From the NCBI GenBank assembly GCA_003560455.1, contig PWIL01000108.1, forward strand, positions 1 through 5,231: 5,231 nucleotides of DNA. The letters are read 5' to 3'. The DNA is from Mollicutes bacterium (GTDB lineage: Bacteria; Bacillota_I; Bacilli_A; RF39; UBA660). The position numbers and the translations under genes were made by a program. Position 1 is the stretch's first letter; each line of letters begins with the position of its first letter. This document shows positions 1-5,231 of this stretch, piece by piece. Below the pieces are notes generated by a model, which was not told the DNA's origin, did no database searches, and was given only the letters and a program-made list of their open reading frames with translations.

Positions 1-3000
1 GGCCCACTGCCAGTTCCATAACCTTTGGAGAATCTTTGGCATCATCCACATTAACCGGTGGAGAAGCTGATGTGGCTGGAACATTTGCCTTTCAAGATAA
101 TAGTATTACTCCCGATGCAGGAACCTTTGCAGCGACAGTAATTTTCACCCCGACCGATACGGACAATTATGAAACAGTGAGTTCGGAAGTAGATGTGCAG
201 GTTGACAAAGCCCCGGCCACTGTTGAACTATTCGACCTGGTTCAGACCTATGATGGATTTTCAAAACTTGCAACCGTGACGACCACCCCGGCAGATCTTG
301 CAGTAACCATAACCTATGACGGTTTGGAAGACGAACCTGTAAATGCGGGAACCTATGAAGTAGTTGCCACGGTTGATGATGCAAATTATGAAGGCACAGC
401 CAGTGATAATCTTGTCATCCTGAAAGCCACTGCCACAGTATCACTTTCTGACCTGGTTCAGACTTACGACGGAACAGAAAAGCCTGTAACCGTTACAACC
501 GATCCAGCAGGTCTGTCAGTAACCATAGACTATGACGGTTCTCCAACTATTCCTATTAATGCAGATACTTATTTAGTAGAGGTTACAGTAGTTGAAAATA
601 ACTACGAAGGCGAGGCAAATGGTACTCTTCAGATCTCCCCACTTACCATAAGCGTCACAGCAGCGGAAAACCAAAGCAAAACGTATGGTCAGGCTGATCC
701 TGAATTGACCTACGGTTTCACTCCCGTCCTTATCGGGGATGATACATTCACCGGGGCATTAACCCGTGCAGTTGGGGAAGATGTAGGTACGTATGCCATT
801 ACACTGGGTACCTTAGCTCTAAGTACAAATTATGCCCTGAGTTTTACAGGAGATAATTTTGAGATCACCCCGGCACCATTGACCATCACCGCCAATACGA
901 TTACCAAGTCCGTTGGTGTAGAGTATGTATTTACAGGTACGGAATTTACCACTGCAGGGCTTGTTTCAGGAGATGAAGTAACTTCAGTAACGTTAACATC
1001 AGCTGGAGCTGCTGCATCTGCTGCTATTGGCAATTATCCTATAACCATAACCCCATTATCAGAGACAGGAGTGGGTCTAGATAACTACAGTATCGGCTAC
1101 ATTGACGGTAACATGGAAGTTGTGGATAAGATCACTCTGGTCCTGACAGGTATTATTGCTGAGAGTAAAGTGTATGATGGTACAACCGATGTTATTATCT
1201 CCAACTATGGTACATTAACAGGAGTGGTAGACGGCGATGATGTTTCCATAGATGAGTTGCTGGTGACTGCCAGCTTCGTCAATAAGAATGCGGGAACAGG
1301 AAAAACCGTAACCCTGACCAATATTATTCTAACTGGTGCTGATGCAGAAAAATATACCATCGGTGATCAGACTGCCCAGGCCGATATCACAGCCAGGACC
1401 CTGACATTATCCAATTTCACAGCAGATAACAAGATCTACGATGGCACTACCGCTGTAACGGGTGATGGCTTTGCTGACGACCGTATAACCGGCGATGATC
1501 TTGCATTTACCTGGGATGTGGCTTTTACCGATGCCAATGTGGGTATAGGGAAAAACGTGAACTTCACTAATATTGCACTGTCCGGAGGTGCTGACCAGGG
1601 CAATTATAATCTGGTAACCACTTTGGGCACTGCTACGGCAGATATTACACCCCTTGAAATTGCAGTCACAGCCGATGCCTTGAGCAAAACTTACGGTGAT
1701 GCTGATCCTGAATTGACATACGGTTTCACTCCTGCTCTTATCGGAGATGATACCTTCACCGGGGCACTGACCCGTGCAGTTGGGGAAGATGTGGACACTT
1801 ATGCCATAACCCAGGGTACTTTAGCTCTGAGTGATAACTATACCCTGGTTTTTACAGGGGTAGATTTTACTATTAATGAACTTGAAATTGCAGTCACAGC
1901 CGATGCCTTGAGCAAAACTTACGGTGATGCTGATCCTGAATTGACCTACGGTTTCTCTCCCGCTCTTATCGGAGACGATACTTTTACAGGTGAACTGGCG
2001 AGAGTAGCAGGAGAAGATGTAGGTTTCTATGAAATTGAACAGGGCTCCCTTTCACTGAGAGACAATTATATCCTGGACTTTATTGGAGCAGATTTTGAAA
2101 TTACCTCGGTATCCCTTACCATAACAGCTGAGGATGAAAGCAAAGTTTATGGTGATGCTGACCCCGCCTTTACAGTCAGCTATGATGGTTTTATTGGAGA
2201 AGATAATGAAACAGACCTTGGCGGAACGCTTGCCTTAAGCCGCGAACCAGGAGAGGATGTGGGAGAATATGCCATAACTCCTTCTGGACTGACTTCCGGT
2301 AATTATGACATCACCTTTGAAGATGGTATCCTTGAGATCACCCGGGCTTCTCTTACTATTACAGCTGATGACCAAACCAAACTGGAGGGAGAGGAGTTTA
2401 TTTTTACAGGTCTTGAATTTACCACATCGGTCCTTGTGGCCGGTGACGAGGTAACCGGTGCAACCATCACCAGTGATGGAGCAGCGGCAGGTGCATTGCC
2501 GGGTACTTATCCCATAATTATATCCGATGCATTGGGCTTAGGACTGGGCAATTATAATATTACTTATGTTAATGGAATATTTACAGTTGAAGAAGATCCG
2601 AATGAACTATTATCAATTCAACTTGGTCAGGGCTTTACCTGGTTCAGTATTAACGTTGACCCGGGAAGCCTGGCTTTAAATGATTTATTTTCAGGTTTAA
2701 TTCCTTGCACAGATGACCGGATAATAGGTCAAACAAATTTTGCATCTTTCTTTAATGATCAATGGGGTGGCACTTTATCAACTATAGACGCCAATAGGGG
2801 ATATGTTATGGAACTCTGTACTTCACAACAATTTGAAGTGGAGGGATCTCCGATTACTCCAATGGAAATGAATTTAGGTGCGGGTTTTACATGGTTAGGT
2901 TATACCCCGCAGGTGTGTTTGCCCATAAATGATGCTTTGGCTAATATTTCGCCTCAACCGTCAACTGATGATCGCTTTATAGGCCAGGGTAGTTTCTCAA

Positions 3001-3785
3001 CCTATTCTGATGGTCAATGGATCGGTACCTTATCCGAGTTATGTCCCGGGAACAGGTATACAATTGCACTGGCAAATGCAAGTACATTCCAATATCCTGA
3101 TAATCCGGAAAAAGGTGCTAGTTTACAATCTGTAAGCCAAAGGAGAGAAAATAATCCTGATGAAATTTCGGTAAACATGAAGCATACCATGACAATTATC
3201 GGGCAACTGAAGGATAATAATGGTGTAATTTCATTAAACGAGAATGATATTATCTATGCTGTAATTGGAGAAGAGGAGAGAGGTATCGCAAGGCCACTGG
3301 AACAGCATAACGGTCTTATATTTCTGAGTGTTGCATCAAACCAGAAATCCGGGGAGCTCATCAGATTTAAAGTATGGAAAGATGAATCCCAGCAGTTTTT
3401 TGAAATAAATGAAACCTTAACATATGAGTCTCTGAAGGCTGTTGGTACTGCCGGGGATCCTTTTATTATTAATATGACCGATCCTTTGGGTCTGGGTATG
3501 TTCTCCAGTGAAAAAATAGCTATTGGTGATCCTTACCCTAATCCTTCAAGCAATATTGTAAATATTCCTTTTTTTATCAATGGTCCTGCAGAATTAAATT
3601 TTTACCTTTATAGTAATACAGGTAATTTAATTCAGAATTTAAGTCTGAATCAGGAAATGCCAGGTGAGCATAAAATAGTTCTGGAGAATAGCAGTCTGCC
3701 TCCGGGAGTTTATAATTATCAGGTAATCATTAATAATAAAACAAGATCATTTATCAAGAGCGGAACTTTGGTTATTGTTAAATGA
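1..3785 (+). CDS. Large T9SS-secreted MBG/YDG repeat protein, 5' truncated
   Basis: This is the C-terminal 1260 residues of a large secreted, probably surface-anchored repeat protein. The reading frame starts at base 3 and is open to the window edge, so the true start lies upstream; the TTG at 36 falls inside a repeat and is not a start. Residues below count from base 3. Residues 1-868 hold about 11 Ig-like repeats of MBG and YDG type, marked by TYGDADPELTYGF, YDGTT and LVQTYDG. Residues 869-1033 are two GFTW...DDR.IGQ...QW.GTL modules. Residues 1053-1159 are a module ending in GTAGDPFI. Residues 1172-1260 are a type A T9SS sorting domain with YPNPSSN, LPPGVYNYQV and a final SGTLVIVK. By family knowledge this tail directs export through the outer membrane and is normally cleaved as the protein is attached or released. 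An adhesive or structural surface role is inferred. No catalytic domain is seen. The stop is TGA, and the next gene begins 88 bp downstream on the same strand. Confidence 0.95.
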   Translation, partial: PTASSITFGESLASSTLTGGEADVAGTFAFQDNSITPDAGTFAATVIFTPTDTDNYETVSSEVDVQVDKAPATVELFDLVQTYDGFSKLATVTTTPADLAVTITYDGLEDEPVNAGTYEVVATVDDANYEGTASDNLVILKATATVSLSDLVQTYDGTEKPVTVTTDPAGLSVTIDYDGSPTIPINADTYLVEVTVVENNYEGEANGTLQISPLTISVTAAENQSKTYGQADPELTYGFTPVLIGDDTFTGALTRAVGEDVGTYAITLGTLALSTNYALSFTGDNFEITPAPLTITANTITKSVGVEYVFTGTEFTTAGLVSGDEVTSVTLTSAGAAASAAIGNYPITITPLSETGVGLDNYSIGYIDGNMEVVDKITLVLTGIIAESKVYDGTTDVIISNYGTLTGVVDGDDVSIDELLVTASFVNKNAGTGKTVTLTNIILTGADAEKYTIGDQTAQADITARTLTLSNFTADNKIYDGTTAVTGDGFADDRITGDDLAFTWDVAFTDANVGIGKNVNFTNIALSGGADQGNYNLVTTLGTATADITPLEIAVTADALSKTYGDADPELTYGFTPALIGDDTFTGALTRAVGEDVDTYAITQGTLALSDNYTLVFTGVDFTINELEIAVTADALSKTYGDADPELTYGFSPALIGDDTFTGELARVAGEDVGFYEIEQGSLSLRDNYILDFIGADFEITSVSLTITAEDESKVYGDADPAFTVSYDGFIGEDNETDLGGTLALSREPGEDVGEYAITPSGLTSGNYDITFEDGILEITRASLTITADDQTKLEGEEFIFTGLEFTTSVLVAGDEVTGATITSDGAAAGALPGTYPIIISDALGLGLGNYNITYVNGIFTVEEDPNELLSIQLGQGFTWFSINVDPGSLALNDLFSGLIPCTDDRIIGQTNFASFFNDQWGGTLSTIDANRGYVMELCTSQQFEVEGSPITPMEMNLGAGFTWLGYTPQVCLPINDALANISPQPSTDDRFIGQGSFSTYSDGQWIGTLSELCPGNRYTIALANASTFQYPDNPEKGASLQSVSQRRENNPDEISVNMKHTMTIIGQLKDNNGVISLNENDIIYAVIGEEERGIARPLEQHNGLIFLSVASNQKSGELIRFKVWKDESQQFFEINETLTYESLKAVGTAGDPFIINMTDPLGLGMFSSEKIAIGDPYPNPSSNIVNIPFFINGPAELNFYLYSNTGNLIQNLSLNQEMPGEHKIVLENSSLPPGVYNYQVIINNKTRSFIKSGTLVIVK
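3..2606 (+). repeat. Array of about 11 MBG/YDG Ig-like repeats (protein-level)
   Basis: This is the repeat stalk of the first gene, with units of about 71-91 residues. Approximate bounds in bases: unit 1, 3-218 (partial, ITFGESLASSTLTGG); units 2 and 3, 219-434 and 435-647 (LVQTYDG, MBG_3-like); unit 4, 648-884 (SKTYGQADPELTYGF, MBG_2-like); unit 5, 885-1130 (FTGTEFTTAGLVSGDEV); units 6 and 7, 1131-1403 and 1404-1658 (KVYDGTTD and KIYDGTTA, YDG domains); units 8, 9 and 10, 1659-1886, 1887-2120 and 2121-2357 (KTYGDADP or KVYGDADP, MBG_2-like); unit 11, 2358-2606 (FTGLEFTTSVLVAGDEV). Most units end in a strand such as FEIT or LEIT that runs straight into the next. Such arrays are known in bacterial surface proteins as extended stalks. 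The family names are assigned from memory of the motifs, so the exact Pfam member for each unit is less sure than the overall type. Confidence 0.85.
1653..1978 (+). repeat. Near-identical direct DNA repeat, 228 bp period
   Basis: Bases 1653-1717 and 1881-1945 are identical over 65 nt. The similarity continues with a few mostly third-position changes to about 1750 and 1978. In protein the first 35 residues of units 8 and 9 differ at one position (GFTP against GFSP), while the second halves of the units have diverged clearly. The period of 228 bp is exactly 76 codons. This is most simply a recent unit duplication or a gene-conversion tract limited to the first half of the unit. Confidence 0.9.
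2607..3101 (+). other. Twin GFTW/GQW.GTL modules with four cysteines (protein domain)
   Basis: Two tandem modules of about 80-85 residues, at bases 2607-2861 and 2862-3101 (residues 869-953 and 954-1033), align clearly. Shared elements are LGQGFTW or LGAGFTW at the start, a ND pair, TDDR.IGQ, a central F, QW.GTLS, and a late Y and F. They resemble the paired beta modules with a GWNW-type opening that often sit between the repeats and the sorting domain in secreted Bacteroidota proteins; that comparison is from memory. Each module has two cysteines: residues 902 and 939 in the first, 972 and 1014 in the second. These are the only cysteines I see in the visible protein. Function is unknown; a ligand-binding or structural role is possible. 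Confidence 0.7.
3159..3479 (+). other. GTAGDPFI beta module, copy in first gene (protein domain)
   Basis: Residues 1053-1159 of the first protein form a compact beta-type module. Its recognisable segments are LNENDII, GEEERGIARP, GLIFLSV, SNQKSGELIRFKVW and GTAGDPFI. It matches, segment for segment, the module just after the signal peptide of the second gene (LDENDLV, GEQCRGVESP, GLIFLTI, SNQASGELVTFKAY, GTAGDPFI). It is about 100 residues long and lies between the cysteine-bearing twin modules and the T9SS tail. The cysteine of the second copy is glutamate here. I do not know a function; similar segments occur in other secreted Bacteroidota proteins as I recall. Confidence 0.75.
3516..3782 (+). 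other. T9SS type A C-terminal sorting domain
   Basis: The last 89 residues (1172-1260) have the full pattern of a type IX secretion C-terminal sorting domain. It opens with GDPYPNPSSNIVNIPF, followed by a strand pair with YLYSNTGNLIQNL, then PGEHKIVLENSSLPPGVYNYQV and a basic terminal strand ending SGTLVIVK. In the known family this domain is recognised by the T9SS translocon and removed at the surface. It implies that the missing N terminus carries a Sec signal peptide. Confidence 0.93.
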
Positions 3786-3798
3786 TATGATGAAATAA

Positions 3799-3828
3799 TT
3801 TGTCTTAATTCTGAATATGATCAATTTG
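3799..3828 (+). promoter_or_regulatory. Candidate Bacteroidota promoter for the second gene
   Basis: The gap between the genes holds TTTG at 3799-3802 and TCAATTTG at 3821-3828, with 18 bp between. This resembles the Bacteroidota -33 TTTG and -7 TAnnTTTG elements, with one mismatch (C for A) in the second. It would start transcription near 3833 and give a leader of about 40 nt before the ATG at 3874. No hairpin with a T-run that could end the upstream transcript is seen in the 88 bp gap, so read-through from the first gene is equally possible. TTTG is common in AT-rich DNA, so this is a weak call. Confidence 0.3.
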
Positions 3829-3873
3829 AAATCTGAAGTCATCAATCTATTGAAAATTATAATATACTTTGAT

Positions 3874-3960
3874 ATGAAAAAGTTTTTATCACGCGGGAAA
3901 AGTATTCTTAAGTTATCATTTCTAATCCTTTTTATTTCGATTTCCTTTACAGGAGTTACT
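3874..3960 (+). other. Sec signal peptide of the second gene
   Basis: Residues 1-29 show a basic N-region (MKKFLSRGKSILK), a hydrophobic core (LSFLILFISISF) and a polar end (TGVT) ahead of QPPDWE. Cleavage near residues 26-30 is likely, but the exact site is uncertain. There is no cysteine at the cleavage region, so it is not a lipoprotein signal. Confidence 0.85.
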
Positions 3961-5231
3961 CAACCCCCTGATTGGGAAGCAGAGCCGAATCAGCAATATA
4001 ATATGAACGTAACTGCAAAGCTGCAATACAGTGATGGGACTTTTTCTCTTGATGAGAATGATCTTGTTGCTGCTTTTGTTGGTGAACAGTGCAGAGGTGT
4101 TGAATCACCAATCTTTGACTTTGATGGATTGATTTTCCTTACGATAGGGTCAAATCAGGCATCCGGAGAGTTGGTGACATTTAAGGCATATATTGCTGGA
4201 GAAGACCGGGTTGTGGATCTGGAGCAAACTATTACCTTTTCAAATGGTGAAGCTTTAGGTACCGCGGGCGATCCGTTTATTTTTACTTACATAGAGTTAT
4301 ATGACCTTAATCTGACAGCCAATCCATTAGATGGGGGTATAATAACGGGAGATGGCGAATATCCTGAAGATTCAGTTGTAAACATCACTGCAACCGCCCA
4401 TACAGGCTATGAGTTCACCGGATGGACAGGTGATATTCAGCACGTTGATAATCCGGATAATGCATCAGCCAATGTTACTATGCCTGCAGAAAGTGTTGAT
4501 CTTACTGCAAACTTTACCCCAGAAGTGCCTGTTGTTGATGATCTTACGGTTACGTATGACGGAAATCAGCATGCTATTGTTGCAACCGTACCTGACGGAT
4601 TCAGCGTTGCATGGTATAGCAGTGAAGAAGGCGACAGTGAGGTTTCGGCACCAACAGGTACAAACGCCGGAGAATACAGTGCCTGGGTAGCCAGTGTGGA
4701 TGGCAATGGGCTTGAAAGTGAAAGAGTGCAGGCTACCCTAACCATTCAAACAAAAGCATTAACCATTACAGCTGATGACCAGATAAAGGTTGTTGGGTTA
4801 GTTTTTACATTTACGGGAAATGAGTTTTCTGAAGTAGGGCTGGTTGATAATGAAATTGATGAAGTTAACAGTGCAACTATTACAAGTACGGGTGCACCTG
4901 CCGGAGCCGCAATTGGCACTTATCCAATATTAATTTCAGATGCAGTGGGAACCGGGCTTGATAACTATGAAATTAGTTATGAGCGAGGGGAGCTAACCGT
5001 TACTGATAAAATTGAATTATTTATTGAAGGTCTTGAAGTTGCCGATAAAACTTATGATGGAAACACATCAGCCATCATCAGTAATTTCGGCACTCTTCAA
5101 GGCATAGAAGAGGGTGATGATGTGTCCATAGATGAGAGTGAACTTGTAGCTCAATTTTCAGATAAAAATGTGGGAGACAATAAGAATGTCAATATTTCGA
5201 ACATAATATTAACCGGAAATGATGCAGAAAA
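3874..5231 (+). CDS. Secreted MBG/YDG repeat protein, 3' truncated
   Basis: A second exported repeat protein. It is open from ATG 3874 to the window edge with no stop, giving 452 complete codons. The start was chosen because it begins a classic signal peptide: MKKFLSRGK, then a hydrophobic core LSFLILFISISF. There is no Shine-Dalgarno sequence, which is usual in Bacteroidota. An in-frame ATG at 3817 would add 19 residues ahead of the signal and is less likely. Domains: residues 33-139, a module with LDENDLV, GEQCRGVESP and GTAGDPFI; 143-217, a divergent InlB B-repeat-like domain (GYEFTGWTGD, ending LTANFTP); 218-296, a TYDG-type MBG repeat (LTVTYDG, TNAGEYSAWV); 297-379, an EF-type MBG repeat (FTGNEF, GTYPILIS); 380 onward, a YDG repeat (KTYDGNTSAIISNFGTL) cut by the edge. 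A role as a surface adhesin or structural protein is inferred. A T9SS tail is expected downstream but cannot be seen. Domain content shows it is a relative of the upstream gene. Confidence 0.93.
   Translation, partial: MKKFLSRGKSILKLSFLILFISISFTGVTQPPDWEAEPNQQYNMNVTAKLQYSDGTFSLDENDLVAAFVGEQCRGVESPIFDFDGLIFLTIGSNQASGELVTFKAYIAGEDRVVDLEQTITFSNGEALGTAGDPFIFTYIELYDLNLTANPLDGGIITGDGEYPEDSVVNITATAHTGYEFTGWTGDIQHVDNPDNASANVTMPAESVDLTANFTPEVPVVDDLTVTYDGNQHAIVATVPDGFSVAWYSSEEGDSEVSAPTGTNAGEYSAWVASVDGNGLESERVQATLTIQTKALTITADDQIKVVGLVFTFTGNEFSEVGLVDNEIDEVNSATITSTGAPAGAAIGTYPILISDAVGTGLDNYEISYERGELTVTDKIELFIEGLEVADKTYDGNTSAIISNFGTLQGIEEGDDVSIDESELVAQFSDKNVGDNKNVNISNIILTGNDAE
3970..4290 (+). other. GTAGDPFI beta module, copy in second gene (protein domain)
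   Basis: Residues 33-139 of the second protein are homologous to residues 1053-1159 of the first. Conserved blocks are SLDENDLVAAFVGEQCRGVE, GLIFLTIGSNQASGELVTFK and ALGTAGDPFI. Here the module is N-terminal, right after the signal peptide, whereas in the first protein it is next to the sorting domain. It contains the only cysteine seen in the visible second protein (GEQC). Confidence 0.75.
4300..4524 (+). other. Divergent InlB B-repeat-like domain (protein domain)
   Basis: Residues 143-217 of the second protein start DLNLTANPLDGGIITGDG. They continue with a YPEDSVVNITATA strand, the signature GYEFTGWTGD, and end TMPAESVDLTANFTP. This order (a PxxGG turn, a G.Y.F.GW motif, a closing LTANF strand) is that of the bacterial InlB B-repeat-like families common in secreted and surface proteins. 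No comparable unit is found in the visible part of the first gene. Confidence 0.8.

Noticed and set aside
36..38. TTG as the start of the first gene
   Set aside because: The frame is open upstream to base 3 and the codons before it (ITFGES) form part of the same repeat, so this is an internal leucine.
145..384. Minus-strand open frame of about 79 codons
   Set aside because: It lies wholly antisense to MBG repeats with clear protein-level conservation, has no recognisable protein features, and is the kind of open frame that repeat arrays produce by chance.
830..1033. Minus-strand open frame of about 67 codons
   Set aside because: It is antisense to units 4 and 5 and low in complexity, with no signal for translation or a known family.
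1..2606. CRISPR or mobile-element origin of the repeats
   Set aside because: The repeats are long, degenerate, in frame and contiguous, encode beta-domain motifs and have no spacer pattern, inverted ends or transposase.
3817..3819. Upstream in-frame ATG as start of the second gene
   Set aside because: It would place 19 residues (MINLKSEVINLLKIIIYFD) before a normal signal peptide; the ATG at 3874 gives the expected basic-then-hydrophobic N terminus directly.
3842..3853. TCAATCTATTGA inverted repeat as terminator or operator
   Set aside because: The 5 bp arms have only a 2-base loop, are AT-rich and are not followed by a T-run; chance in AT-rich DNA is the better explanation.
3863..3871. TATACTTTG as a -7 promoter element
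   Set aside because: It has three bases instead of two between TA and TTTG and sits almost on the start codon, so transcription would begin inside the coding sequence.
4409..4690. Plus-strand open frame of about 93 codons in another frame
   Set aside because: It overlaps the second gene, whose own frame here encodes recognisable InlB-like and MBG domains, so it is a shadow.

Overview
The window holds two large secreted repeat-protein genes on the + strand, separated by 88 bp. Both are cut by the window edges. The organism is almost certainly a member of the Bacteroidota. The first protein ends in a type IX secretion system (T9SS) C-terminal sorting domain, a system confined to that phylum and close relatives. 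There is no Shine-Dalgarno-like sequence ahead of the second gene, which is usual in the phylum. The MBG/YDG-type repeats, the paired GFTW-type modules and the moderate-to-low GC content also fit. Genus and species cannot be read from this sequence.

Layout. Bases 1-3785 are the 3' part of a gene whose start lies upstream: frame 3 is open from base 3, and 1260 residues are visible. About 11 tandem Ig-like repeats of MBG and YDG type (to 2606) are followed by two copies of a GFTW...GQW.GTL module that carry all four cysteines of the visible protein (2607-3101). Then come a beta-type module ending in GTAGDPFI (3159-3479) and the T9SS sorting domain (3516-3782). Bases 3786-3873 are a short AT-rich gap with a weak Bacteroidota-type promoter candidate. 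Bases 3874-5231 are the 5' part of a second gene, which has no stop before the window ends. It encodes a signal peptide, a second copy of the GTAGDPFI module, a divergent InlB B-repeat-like domain, a TYDG-type MBG repeat, an EF-type MBG repeat and a YDG repeat cut by the edge.

How they fit together. Both proteins look like exported, surface-displayed modular fibres, probably adhesin-like. They are built from the same domain pool, and the second gene repeats the MBG-then-YDG order found in the first, which points to duplication and domain shuffling. No enzyme, RNA gene, mobile element or CRISPR array is visible. I see no convincing evidence of a wholly new system. The points most worth checking are the module shared at opposite ends of the two proteins, the cysteine-bearing twin module, and the near-identical in-frame repeats that could let the array change length.
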